From Cladophialophora immunda (Eukaryota > Ascomycota > Eurotiomycetes > Chaetothyriales > Herpotrichiellaceae), in contig NW_015622547.1 in assembly GCF_000835495.1 (NCBI RefSeq), positions 930,001-994,000 of the forward strand: a DNA stretch of 64,000 nucleotides, in the 5' to 3' direction. How positions within the stretch are numbered: the first letter of the stretch is position 1; each line of letters starts with the position of its first letter. A program made the position numbers and the translations under genes. Below the pieces are notes generated by a model, which ran no database searches, was not told where the DNA came from, and saw nothing but the letters and a program-made list of their open reading frames with translations. Shown here piece after piece: positions 11,296 through 22,758 of the stretch.

Positions 11296-13290
11296 ATGAC
11301 TCAACAAGATCGCGAGCAGAATGTCGTATGGGCTCAAGATATGCAAGATGACGGCATGGTGCCTGGGGTTGGCGACGAGGACTTCACAAAATTCCTCGAT
11401 CTCGATAACGACTTCCAACACTATGCGCCCACGAACAGTGGCCACTCCGGCCTCGACACCCCCATGGGCCGTCTGGGATTTGGGAACAACGCCGCCGATT
11501 TAGGTTACTCTGGGGCGGAACAGATGGGCGTCCATGTGACGTCGACCAGCGACCCAGTCGGGTATCGCAATCAAATGTCGACGAACCAGCAATACTCCCA
11601 ATACTCTCAGTATCAGCAAATTCAGATGCCGCCGCAGTACCATGTGCCTCCTACGCCTGTGAGCGTCGAGATGCATCCCGGGAAATATGTGCAACAGATG
11701 GGAAACAACGGACAGATTCTGTTCGACCACCAACAGGTAACATGGCAGCGGCACACAGAAAGGTGATTCTACCCTTGCTGACGGTATTTCCAGGTCTCCT
11801 TCACCCCACTAGTCTCTCCCGCGCAAACTCCCATGGACGGCGGGTTTGCGATGTCTGATTATGGGCTAGCAGACGAATTTTTCAGTCCACTGACGTCCCC
11901 TGCGATTGAGGCACAGGCTGCTTTTAGCTCGACCGGAACCACGGCGTCGCCTGTTGATCTCAACGATCTGAGTGCCGCGGGAAAACCCGTCGCAGCTGGG
12001 ACGAAGCGGCCTCGGCGCAAAGGTAGTAACTCTGCCCGCACGCCTGCTCGAAGCGTCAAGCAGTCACCTGCGATGAAGCCTCAGCCCCGTCGCCGAAATC
12101 CCTCTCTGACGTCGTTGCCCATGGACAAAATCCGAAACATGCTTCCGCAGGGGACGTTGGGTTCAACACTCCATCCCTCGGCGCCCAATAGCGCCGTGCT
12201 CCAAGGGAGCGACGACTCGGTCTCACCAGAGCCTCTGTCCGAAGCCGCGATGAGGCCTCCTCCTGTGCCTCATCCGGGCAAGTCGCCGCAGTCGGCGATC
12301 GCCGCTCAGAATGCCCACTCGGCCAACCCGGTCACTCCTGCCACGTTGATGAGGATGCCCAGTAACCAGTCGATGACCATGAAGCAGATGGAGCACCACG
12401 GTCCTGTCCAAGGTGCAGATGAACCTATGGAGGATATCATGTTACCCGCGGCAGCGGCTTCTTCCACCATGTCCCAAGGGTTGCAAATTATCGACACTGG
12501 CAAGACTGCTGTTTCTGGCGAGAACACTCCTACTCTTGGCGCCAAATCCGCCAAGATTAGCGCTGCTAGCACACCTCGAAGTGCGCTGACAAGGGCGACG
12601 TCGCAAGAGACTTTTGCGAAACCCGGGAAAGTCGAAAGCCGTGGAGGAGGTCGTGCCAGCAAGAAACGCCAGAGCACGTCCTCTGCAACAATTTCTCCAG
12701 CGTTGCGACCCAAAATTTCCCCAAGTATCAGCCCATTAGCTCCTGCGGCTGGTAAGTCTCACCTCGGACGCGGACAGGTACGTGGTAAGCTGACCGTTCT
12801 AGGTCCGGGCATGTCACATCTTTCAGCGGAGACGAGTGCGTTATATCTTGCTTCGAAATCGAATTATCAAAACATCCTAGAGGGCACACATCTTCCAGGA
12901 GTTTCGTACCCCGAGACCTTAGCGGAAAATCTGACGTCGAAGCGAACATCACACAAAATCGCAGAGCAAGGCCGACGGAACAGAATCAATCTTGCATTGA
13001 AAGAGATCGAGGCTCTCCTTCCTGCGTCTATCCTCATGGCCAGCAACAAGAAAGACAGGCCGCCCAAAGACGAAAACGAGGACGGAGAGACGTCAGCGAC
13101 TTCCAAGCCTTCCGCACCTGGACAGGGTGCGAGCAAGGCAAGTACGGTTGAAATGGCCATTGTCTACATCAAGAGCTTGCAGAGCGAGTTGAAAGAGACC
13201 CAAGAAAGACTGGAAGCGGCTGAGAAGAAAGCCGCCGAAGCCAGCAACAGGGAGAGCAGTACGGAGTGCCAAGGCACTTTGGAAGCGTAG
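11296..13290 (+). CDS. nuc-1: bHLH transcription factor, NUC-1/Pho4 type (628 aa)
   Basis: Probable regulator of phosphate-starvation genes, the role of Neurospora NUC-1 and yeast Pho4. Exons 11296-11736, 11794-12751 and 12803-13290. Intron 1 (57 nt, GTAACA..CAG) is obligatory. Intron 2 (51 nt) has a perfect GTAAGT donor, a GCTGAC branch site and a TAG end but no in-frame stop, so it is easily missed. Evidence for the family: the N-terminal SFTPLVSPAQTP segment after the first splice, and a C-terminal bHLH at about residues 510-600 with a KRTSHKIAEQGRRNRIN basic region and helix 1, a loop of about 40 polar residues, and helix 2 (STVEMAIVYIKSLQ) followed by a heptad-like coil. The start at 11296 is the first ATG of the frame. 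Confidence 0.85.
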
Positions 13291-14148
13291 GGCGGATAGA
13301 GAACGACCCCAGAAGTTTTGGTCACGGCTTAATGGCGAAATGGGTTTATGAGTTTCAGACCGCAACGAAGAATAAAATTCAACCAGGGGCCAGGAGGAGT
13401 TGAACGTGTATCAGGGGGCTGAGGAATGGAAGTATAGGGATTGCTAATCTTGTGACATATCCGGAATCGATAGATAGCTGTGATTCTACCAAACCATCTT
13501 GCACATCACAATAGCGGTTGGGTGGGAGGTTGTTTGGTTGTATATTTGTGGGACATGCATCGATATAGCATTGTCTCATGCTGATTAAAAAAAGGAAATG
13601 TGAATATCAACCGTGAATCTACTACAATGATACTTGTTCAAGCTGCATTCTGTCTCCAGAAGGAACAGAGTACTACAAGGCTCTCGGCGATGCAGCGCTG
13701 TTTGAGCGCCGAACACTGTAGAAAGTACGAGGGCAGACGGGTGGCTCCTCAAGGCTGCGAGATTCGAGAAGGCTCGTCAGGCTGCCTAGCCAGCCTATGG
13801 TGGCCAGGCAACGCTTTGCTAGTGGGCCCGTTAGATGGGGATTTTGTCTGACAGAAATATCTAGCAGCGGAGGGCTTTGAGCCGCTCTGAAGATATCAGC
13901 TAGAGACGAAGCAAACTGCTGCATGCGATGCCAGAATCAGTGCTCCTAGCCCCTGGCAGGCGAAGGACAGTCAGGCCCTCGCGATACTATCTGACCAGAG
14001 CAAACAAGCCTTTCCACTTCCTCAATGATCAAAGTGTTTGCAGCCTTTCTGCCAGACAGGGTTCTTTTTGTCTGGCGGCGCTTATTCAGAGCTGCGGGCC
14101 CGTGTCTTGGCAAATGCTTCTGTGGGGGCAGTAAGTGCAGAGGAAAAA

Positions 14149-14163
14149 AGAACCATATGGAAG
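14149..14163 (+). promoter_or_regulatory. Possible gapped heat-shock element
   Basis: Two nGAAn pentamers (AGAAC and GGAAG) start exactly 10 bp apart, with a non-matching pentamer between and a poor TTC-like pentamer after. Gapped HSEs of this kind bind Hsf1 in yeast. It lies about 30 bp upstream of the TATA-like box. Weak on its own. Confidence 0.35.
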
Positions 14164-14188
14164 CTCCCCAGGGTTGACTGCGGCTAAG

Positions 14189-14196
14189 TTTATAAG
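14189..14196 (+). promoter_or_regulatory. TATA-like box upstream of HSP90
   Basis: Sequence TTTATAAG at a position that would place the transcript start near 14220, ahead of the inferred 5'-UTR intron. Confidence 0.5.
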
Positions 14197-14323
14197 GCAT
14201 AAACACTTTCCAGCCTTCCCTTCCTCTCATCAGACCATCACACAGAAATTTTCTTCCACTCTTACTCCCACTCCAAAAGGACAGTCTGCTCATCTGTCTC
14301 TTTACCACGACCACACTGCTTCT

Positions 14324-14500
14324 GTAAGTCCAACCCCCATTGTATCTGCCCGCATTGGCCCAGTGTTGCCTGCCTCACTTTGTTCTGGCTTCTCCAATTG
14401 CGCCGTCGCCAGCAGCAAAGGTGACTGTGTTTGCAAGCATCAACTTGCTCAGCCCAGGTCCATCTTCTATTCATTTGTACTGACTTTCCTTCTTTCACAG
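14324..14500 (+). other. Probable 5'-UTR intron of HSP90
   Basis: Strong donor GTAAGT at 14324, branch-like TACTGAC shortly before a pyrimidine tract, and TTTCACAG ending at 14500, 27 nt before the start codon. Length 177 nt. Inferred from signals only. Confidence 0.6.
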
Positions 14501-14527
14501 ACCTCCATCACAGACAAGACCGCAGCC

Positions 14528-16694
14528 ATGGCCTCTGAAAGCTTCGAGTTTCAGGCTGAAATCTCCCAACTCCTCTCCCTCATCATCAACACCGTCTACT
14601 CCAACAAAGAGATCTTCCTTCGAGAACTGATCTCCAATGCCTCGGATGCTCTTGACAAGATTCGATATGAGGCCCTCTCAGATCCAAGCAAATTGGACTC
14701 TGGCAAGGACCTCAGAATCGACATCATCCCAGACAAGGAGTCCAAGACCCTCACCATCCGTGATACCGGTATTGGTATGACCAAAGCTGTAAGTCTACTC
14801 ACCTGTGACTATAGAGACAAGCATCGTGACTAACCTGTCACAATAGGATCTCGTCAACAACCTCGGTACCATTGCCCGGTCCGGTACTAAGCAGTTCATG
14901 GAAGCCCTGACTGCCGGTGCCGATATCTCCATGATCGGTCAGTTCGGTGTCGGTTTCTATTCGGCCTATTTGGTCGCCGACAAGGTGACTGTCGTCTCAA
15001 AACACAACGACGACGAACAATACATCTGGGAGTCCAGCGCGGGTGGCACCTTTACTATCACCCACGATGAGGACGGCGAGCCTCTTGGCCGTGGCACCAA
15101 GATCATTCTCCACCTCAAGGACGAGCAGACCGACTACCTGAACGAGTCGAAGATCAAGGAAGTCGTCAAGAAGCACTCTGAGTTCATCTCCTACCCCATC
15201 TACCTCCACGTCCTGAAGGAGACCGAGAAGGAGGTTCCCGACGAGGAGGCCGAAGAGGTTGAGGAGGATGAGGAGAAGAAGGCCAAGATCGAAGAAGTTG
15301 ACGAAGAAGACGAAGACAAGGAGAAGAAACCCAAGACGAAGAAGATCAAGGAGTCCAAGATCGAAGAGGAAGAGCTCAACAAGACCAAGCCAATCTGGAC
15401 TCGCAACCCCTCCGACATCACCCAAGAAGAGTACGCTTCCTTCTACAAGTCTCTCTCCAACGACTGGGAAGACCACCTTGCGGTGAAGCACTTCTCTGTC
15501 GAGGGTCAACTCGAATTCCGCGCCATCCTCTTCGTCCCCAAGCGTGCTCCATTTGATCTCTTCGAGACCAAGAAGACCAAGAACAACATCAAGCTCTATG
15601 TCCGACGTGTCTTCATCACCGACGACGCCACCGACTTGATCCCCGAGTGGCTTGGGTTCATCAAGGGTGTCGTCGACTCTGAAGACCTGCCTCTCAACCT
15701 GTCGCGTGAGACCCTTCAACAGAACAAGATCATGAAGGTCATCAAGAAGAACATTGTCAAGAAGTGCCTCGAACTCTTCAATGAGATCGCCGAGGACCGT
15801 GAGCAGTTCGACAAGTTCTACTCTGCCTTCAGCAAGAACATCAAGCTCGGCATTCACGAAGACTCGCAGAACCGCCAGTCTCTTGCTAAGCTCCTCCGAT
15901 TCCAGTCCACCAAGTCTGGCGAAGAAGCCACCTCGCTCACCGACTATGTCACCCGCATGCAAGAGCACCAGAAGCAGATTTATTACATCACCGGTGAATC
16001 CATCAAGGCCGTGCAGAAATCCCCCTTCCTTGACTCTCTCAAGGAGAAGAACTTCGAGGTCTTGTTCTTGGTTGATCCGATTGACGAGTATGCCATGACG
16101 CAACTCAAAGAGTTCGATGGCAAGAAGCTTGTTGATATTACCAAGGACTTCGAGATGGAGGAGACCGACGAGGAGAAGAAGGAGCGCGAAAAGGAGGAGA
16201 AGGAATTCGAGGGTCTGGCTAAGAGCCTGAAGAACATCCTCGGCGACAAGGTTGAGAAGGTTGTCGTCTCTCACAAGCTCGTCGGCTCTCCCTGCGCCAT
16301 TCGAACCGGCCAGTTCGGTTGGTCTGCCAACATGGAGCGTATCATGAAGGCCCAGGCACTTCGCGATACTTCCATGTCCTCGTACATGTCTTCCAAGAAG
16401 ACATTCGAGATCTCACCCAAGTCTCCCATCATCCGTGAGCTCAAGAAGAAGGTTGAGACCGATGGCGAGAACGACCGCACTGTCAAGTCCATCACCCAGC
16501 TTCTCTTCGAGACCTCTCTGCTCGTCTCTGGCTTCACCATCGAAGAGCCAGCGAGCTTCGCCGAGCGCATCCACAAGCTCGTGTCTCTCGGTCTGAATGT
16601 GGATGAGGAGGCCGAGACTGCTGAAGAGAAGGCTGCCGAAGAGGCCCCTGCCGCTGAGGGTGCTGGCGAGAGCGCCATGGAAGAGGTCGACTAG
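14528..16694 (+). CDS. HSP90: Heat shock protein 90, cytosolic (702 aa)
   Basis: ATP-dependent chaperone for kinases, transcription factors and other clients. Exons 14528-14788 (87 codons) and 14847-16694; the 58-nt intron (GTAAGT..ATAG) splits the N-domain in phase 0. N-terminal GHKL ATPase motifs are intact: [16 protein letters not shown] with the catalytic Glu, DTGIGM and [11 protein letters not shown] highly acidic/Lys-rich charged linker lies at about residues 217-265. The middle and C-terminal domains are complete, and the protein ends in MEEVD, the docking site for TPR co-chaperones, which marks it as cytosolic rather than ER or mitochondrial. The ATG at 14528 (GCCATGGCC context) gives the conserved [11 protein letters not shown] start. 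Length is normal for the family. Confidence 0.98.
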
Positions 16695-17472
16695 ACGGTT
16701 CCCTGCCACGGCATAGATGTTCCATCGACGAGATCTCACTTCCTGAGCGATTGTCTTTGTGTCATCCCTAATGGCGTTCCGGTGTCGGTCAGACGTGGTT
16801 GCCCTTGCCATGTTTTTTCTTCAGCGATATCCCGGCAATGAGTGAAATGGTTTGGGAAAGACTAGTGGTAGGAAAGGATTGCAATGACCACCAAAAAGCG
16901 GATAGGGGGCAATAATGGAAGAAGAACGGGTTAAGCAGTGAGCTTCTCTTGATGGTTGTGGTCACGGCTTCCCGTATTCCATAGTTCCAATTGATTGCAC
17001 GATTAGATGAACAGTGCCTCCGAAACATTCTTTTGCTGTTCAAGCCGTACAAGTAGCCGTTGTAGGCCTGTGATGTTGGAGGCGAGCGGAAAGTGCATAT
17101 CCCACGTGTCGGAGCGGAGGGCTCGCGCCAAGCGACGTTGTTCCGGACCCCCTGCTTCTCCAACAGGAAATGCGCAAGTCGCAATGGAACATGCTGTCCA
17201 CTCTGATGCTGCCTCACACTCACCAATCTTGACAGTTCGGCAATGCACGAGAACCATGTCGCTGTCTGCTAATATGGCAAGCATTCCACAATAATAATAG
17301 TATATTCCTATTACCTCCTCGAGTTCCTCGACGGTCCCACTCCCCGGAGGCGCTGTGCGCTCCCATTCAGCCTCCTCCATTCTCCCACCACCTTTTCCAC
17401 ATCTCTGGCACAAGACCTTACCTTCCCACTCAGCTACTCTGGAGAGACCTATAGACGGTGTTATAATCCATC
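16695..17472. other. Intergenic region between HSP90 and ERV46
   Basis: 3' UTR of HSP90 and promoter of ERV46, about 780 bp. Short frames here have no recognisable features. Confidence 0.6.
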
Positions 17473-18896
17473 ATGGCCCTCAAGTCGCGGTTTCACCGGC
17501 TGGATGCGTTCACAAAGACCGTCGAAGATGCACGGGTGCGGACGACCTCTGGCGGCATCGTGACGATTGCCTCGATCCTAATTATTCTCTATTTGGTATG
17601 GGGAGAATGGAGCGATTACAGGAAGATTCTAGTTATGCCAGAGTTGATTGTGGATAAGGGGCGAGGTAAGAAAAACCTGAACCTGGGTTCTGGAGTCGCA
17701 GCTGCGTCCACAGAGGAAGACATACAAATAAATGGAGGTGCCCCTGCTGATGCGGTATTTTGACCTGTGTAGGCGAGAAGATGGAAATTCACCTGAACAT
17801 CTCCTTCCCCCGCATCCCTTGCGAACTGCTCACTCTCGATGTCATGGACGTTTCGGGCGAGCAGCAGACGGGAGTCGTCCATGGCGTCAACAAAGTGCGC
17901 CTTTCCTCCGTCACCGAGGGATCCAAGATCATTGACACGACCGCCCTGATTCTGCATAATGAACAAGACAACGCCGCGCACCTGGATCCAGACTACTGCG
18001 GCTCCTGCTACTCCGCTCCTCCTCCGGCCAATGCGACAAAACCCGGCTGCTGTAATACGTGTGACGAGGTGCGGGAAGCGTATGCCTCCAACAGTTGGGC
18101 GTTCGGACGGGGCGAAGGCGTGGAACAATGCGAGCGGGAAGGATATGGTGAAAGACTCGACGCACAACGCCAGGAGGGATGCCGCATTGAGGGCGTCATT
18201 CGCGTGAACAAGGTCGTGGGGAACTTCCACATTGCGCCCGGTCGCAGCTTCTCAAATGGAAACATGCACGTGCACGACTTGAATAATTACTTCGACACGC
18301 CCGTCGAGGGCGGACATACGTTCACGCATGAGATCCACTCGCTGAGGTTTGGCCCGCAGTTGAGTGACGATGACATGGGAGTGACGGCGAAATGGAGCGA
18401 TCATCACCATGCGAATCCTTTGGACGGCGTGAAGCAGGAGACGGAGGAACCCGGGTTCAACTTCATGTATTTCATCAAGGTGGTGAGCACGAGTTATCTG
18501 CCGCTTGGGTGGGATGAGGATCGGAGTGCGAAGCAGCACTCGTCTCTGGCGGACTTGATACCGCTGGGCATGCAAGGCAAGGGAGCCGGCAGCCAAGGCT
18601 CGATCGAGACGCATCAGTACTCTGTCACGTCACACAAGAGATCTCTGAGTGGTGGGAACGATGCGGCCGAGGGACACAAGGAGAGACTCCACGCGCATGG
18701 AGGGATTCCGGGCGTCTTCTTCAGTTACGACATTTCTCCGATGAAGGTGATAAACCGCGAGGCGAGGCCGAAGACCTTTGCCAACTTTTTGACGGGTGTC
18801 TGCGCGGTGGTGGGCGGGACGCTGACGGTGGCGGCAGCGATTGATAGGGGTTTGTACGAGGGGAGTACGAGGTTGAAGAAAGTCCATCAGGGGTGA
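17473..18896 (+). CDS. ERV46: ERV46/ERGIC-3 family ER-Golgi cargo receptor (438 aa)
   Basis: Membrane protein of COPII vesicles that cycles between ER and Golgi with Erv41. Exons 17473-17665 and 17773-18896. The 107-nt intron (GTAAGA..TGTAG) joins VDKGRG to EKMEIHLNI, restoring the conserved family segment. The N-terminus has the family start (SRFHRLDAFTKTVEDARVRT) followed by a TM helix at about residues 28-46. The lumenal domain has conserved cysteines (DYCGSCYSAPPP, GCCNTC). A second hydrophobic segment near the C-terminus (NFLTGVCAVVGGTLTVAA) is the expected second TM anchor. Length and topology fit the family. Confidence 0.95.
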
Positions 18897-21005
18897 GATA
18901 GAGGAGTAGAACGATCTTTTGGGAGGAAAATATGACGGGTTCATCTTGCATCTAGCATGGGCGTTGTACGGTCACGTTCCTGGGCGGACATGAGAGAACA
19001 TTGTTTCTATATCCAAGGGAAAACGGTACTGGCTGCTTTACTTGGAACCTTCAGACCAAAAGATGGGCGAGCAGTCAGTCTCGGTGTCAGTCTCGGCCCT
19101 CCCACTCAGTCCTGCTTTTGTCCCCGTTGGCAATCAGTATAGCCTAGAAAGATTGCAAATCAACCGTCAGCGAACTCTGCTCAATAGATTTGATTTTCAC
19201 TGAAAAAGTGAATCAAAGGTAAAAAGACAGGAGAGAGAATCTTTTGTTTCCCTTTCCCTGTTTCAGAAGAACCAGTTCTAAGCACCGACGCCGCAAGAAA
19301 CCACAAAGAATCGCACATTTGACGATGTGCCATTCTTGCATCCACGTGTTTGGCATGGTATGGGGGGTTTAATTTCAGACTTGCGGCATCCTTTTCCGGC
19401 TCTTCCTAATGCCGTGAGGTTTCTGTGTGTTCATCATTTCGGAGAGGAGATTGAGGAGTGAGACGAAATGTGTGCAAGGTGGAGAGTAGCACACTCTGAG
19501 AGAGAGAGAGAGATAACTCACCGTGGGTAACGTCTGGGGTCGTTGGTGAGTGTGTCAGGGTGACGAGAGGCGTGAGACTGTACAGTTAGCGTGGCTTGAT
19601 CTCTGACGCTAAAGCTCAGAAGCATGGAGGTTCCAGAATGGATGACACGGGGCTCTTCGAAAGGGACTGGAGGTTGTGAAGAACCAAAGCATAATAATTC
19701 CAGAGTTGAATTTCTGAAAGTTTTTGGGAGGTGAAAATGCATCTTGCCTGTTTAGGAAAGGCCATTTTTGTCCATCGATCTAGCCTGTTTCGGCCTCTGT
19801 CAACACTCGCTTCGTGCGGTCTGAACGGTTTTTTCCTTGACACCCACGGTCCTGCGTTTTCGAGCGAATCAGAATGTTCTTGTTCGCTGTCGTGTGGCTG
19901 GAAAATGCCGTTCTAGCAAGACAGGTCAACTGCGGTGTGGCCTCCCATACCGTAGTGACAACACCTTCTAACTTGGACACCATTGCTCACATCCCAAACC
20001 CCAGCTCTTGTTACGAGCCCTTGCTCCTCTCTGGTTGTCTCTCCGGAATGAAACCAGCACCTCCCTACCCAGGCTGCAGCCGCCGTACCATCAGGAGTCC
20101 CGCAAAAAGGGGAACTTCACCCAGTCTTTGCTGGTACTGGGTGCCAAGTTTAATCCTGTCATGCTGAGCAGAGTGCCTCTTCGAGCTCCGAATACGGGGC
20201 GCGCCGCCTTCCACTTGACTCGTCAGCAAGCTTACAGTATCTGGAATCAGTATAAGATCCAGGTGACGAGTCTACCAGTGCTCTACCCAATTGCGTTCGC
20301 CGAGGAAGGAGAACATGTCTTTCGAGATGGCGGGATGAGAGCGGCTGATTAGGGAAGCTGTCAGAAATGGTAGCCCTCACATCCCGTCGTCCATTTCGCG
20401 GTTTGGTGGAAACAAACAGTGGGAAGGCTCCAGTGCTGAGACTGATAGACGAACAGATCCATTTTCGCCGTTTGCAATTGCGGGATCAACCCCCGCCAAG
20501 ATTTGGCCGATGCTACTCTTCTCAATGCATTCCAGGTATGGGGGATGCCTAAAATCAGGCGAAATACGGAGCTCGCACGAAAGACACCAGCACGAGTCGT
20601 CATCTCGACGTCAGTCACCAATGAAGCCACCTTATGCACTCGAAATATTGTGCATATTTCTAGCGTTGCGCTTTCGACAGGCAACCCCGCCCCAAGGTTC
20701 GAAGGACGTCAAGTTGCCTAGGTCCAGAGAAACTACCGGCGGGTAGCGGAGAGAAGATCCCCCAAAAACTCAACAAGCGAGGTACATCTCAGTCTAGATG
20801 CGCGCTAAACCGTTTCTATAAGTACGAGGTATGGATGCGTCTGTTGAAGAAAGTAATACATTGCGAATACAAGGCAGCCTGTGCTGACGGTGAGGAGACT
20901 TTGTGAGGGAGCATTTAAGATCGCATTGGACTTGGATCTGCCGCTTCAACCAGCATTGCATTCTATACTGAGAACGAATTCATCCCGTAGCGGGACGCCG
21001 TCGCG
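18897..21005. other. Intergenic region, no gene seen
   Basis: About 2.1 kb between ERV46 and the dehydrogenase gene. It contains a (GA)n tract at 19498-19513 and several short open frames without family features. A run near 19874-20010 encodes a hydrophobic start but stops quickly. Confidence 0.55.
19498..19513. repeat. (GA)n microsatellite
   Basis: Eight GA units, seen directly. Confidence 0.9.
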
Positions 21006-22137
21006 ATGAATGGGCACTTAGATGCATCCAGCTTGAAGGACAAGTCTATCATTGTCACAGGTACTTCCACGCCAACGTGTTTCAGCACAACAAACTCTGA
21101 CAGTAACCACAAGGAGGTGCATCAGGCATAGGGCTTGCAGCGGTCACACGCTTCGCAAACGGGGGTGCCTATGTCACCATCGCAGATGTTCAAGACGCCG
21201 CTGGGAACAAAGCGGCTGCTGACCTCAACGCTAAGGGCTGCCACGTCTCATTCGTCCATTGTGACACAACCGACTGGGAGTCAAGTGTTGCTGCGTTCAA
21301 GCACGCCGCTTCCTTCGGGCCGAGCAAATCCTTGGACGTCGCCCTTCTGAACGCTGGTATAGGAGGCGATAGGGGCAGCCTGACAGATCAAGTCCTGGCA
21401 GCCCCCGAGCCCTCGTTGGATCCCGATGTCATCCCAACACGTCCAACGCGCAAAGCAGCTGCTGTGAACTTCTTGGGGGTATACGACAATTGCTGGTTGG
21501 CGTTGCACTATATGCGTCTGCCGTCGAAAGTTGAGTCGTCAAACACACAGCAGAAATCGATAATCCTCACTGCGTCTTTGGCAGCTTATGCCGACATGCC
21601 GTCCTCTTCGGATTATAATTCTTCCAAGTGTAAGTATCCGTTTCTTTTGCAACGGTGTTGCCCCAACGGTTTGAGATTGAACAATCGCTGTGTGGAATAG
21701 TGGTCATCAGGATTTCCAAACACGAACGATGTGCTATAGGGACATGAACGCCTTCATAGAACTTACAGGCTGACTCGGAGTCTTTAGTTGCCGTCCGAGG
21801 TCTCTTCCGAGGACTCCGACATACAACTGCTGCTCTTAATGTCCGCGTGAACCTGCTTGCACCTTACTGGATCAACACACCCCTTGTTCAGTCTGCGCTT
21901 CCCTCATTGGAGGCGAGGGGAGTGAAGCCAGGCCAGGGATTGACGTGGGCCAGCATCGATCATGTGGTCGACGCCATGGTTAGATCTGCCACGGACCCAA
22001 GTGTCGGCGGCATAGCTTGGGGTATCTGGCCAGAGGGCTACCTTGACATGGGCGATGACGAGGCCGGAGGCTGGGCAGGGGATCATCTGAGGGAGCATTG
22101 GGAGATCCAGAGACAAAAGGGCGACAACATGCTTTGA
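21006..22137 (+). CDS. Short-chain dehydrogenase/reductase (306 aa)
   Basis: NAD(P)-dependent oxidoreductase of the classical SDR family; substrate unknown. Exons 21006-21060, 21114-21629 and 21788-22137; introns of 53 and 158 nt end CACAAG and TTTAG and match phase. The Rossmann motif TGGASGIG is at residues 18-25 and is created across the first splice. An acidic residue (ADVQD) follows strand 2, suggesting NAD preference. The LNAG motif is present. Catalytic Ser173, Tyr186 and Lys190 (YNSSK) have the standard 13-residue Ser-Tyr spacing. After the second splice SSKF-AVRGLFRGLR and NLLAPYWINTP follow, as usual for the family. It resembles 15-hydroxyprostaglandin-dehydrogenase-like fungal SDRs. 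The neighbours suggest no pathway. Confidence 0.93.
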
Positions 22138-22758
22138 GGGCCAGAGTCGTTCCATGCGGCTTCGACCTTGGCTCGAATCGGAACAGGGAAGTAGGGATCA
22201 GAAGCCGAGGGTATCCCATGTGGGCTGAAGACTCCTTGTCGTTGCCGTCCACACATTCATTCTGATTATATCAAGTCCCAAAATGGCCTCTTCTACCCAA
22301 CATTGGTAGATTCGATGACTCTCATTAGCCGCAGTAGCGAGGCGTATGCGAGGGCTTGAGCGAGCAGATACATCGATGACTCCACTTTATCGTGATACGG
22401 GAGTCTCGAGTACGTACGCATGGAAAAGAAATGTGATCCGATGTTTGCGGTTCATTGGACCTGGAACGAGTAGAAGAAGGCTGAGTGAAGAAATGCTGGC
22501 TCGAAAGATCGGTGCTTGTCCGCAAAACGGGCGGGCGAATTCCGGCTAATTAATGCAACCAACGCGTCTAATGTGGCATTTCCACATGCGACCTCTGATG
22601 TCGACACTTTTCGTATACCTCGTACTTCAAGCGCCTGTGTATTTGGCTATAGTCTTGTCCCGTCTGAATTTCTGGAGTTTTGAAGGCAGGCGCAAACATT
22701 GCCGGCCAGTCGAACAACTCTCGGAGGATCGGCGGCCCCCCCATATCTCACAGCCCAT
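22138..22758. other. Intergenic region between SDR and VPS53 genes
   Basis: About 620 bp; SDR 3' UTR and VPS53 promoter. No coding or repeat feature recognised. Confidence 0.6.

Larger units (their letters stand above)
13291..14527. other. Intergenic region and HSP90 promoter/leader
   Basis: 3' side of the bHLH gene, then the HSP90 promoter. It includes an 8-bp inverted repeat (14051-14076), a possible gapped heat-shock element, a TATA-like box and a probable 5'-UTR intron (14324-14500). No other coding frame is supported. Confidence 0.7.

Noticed and set aside
14997..16274. 425-codon open frame antisense to HSP90
   Set aside because: Leu/Val/Glu-rich mirror of strongly biased HSP90 codons; no start context, splice signals or family. 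A coding shadow.
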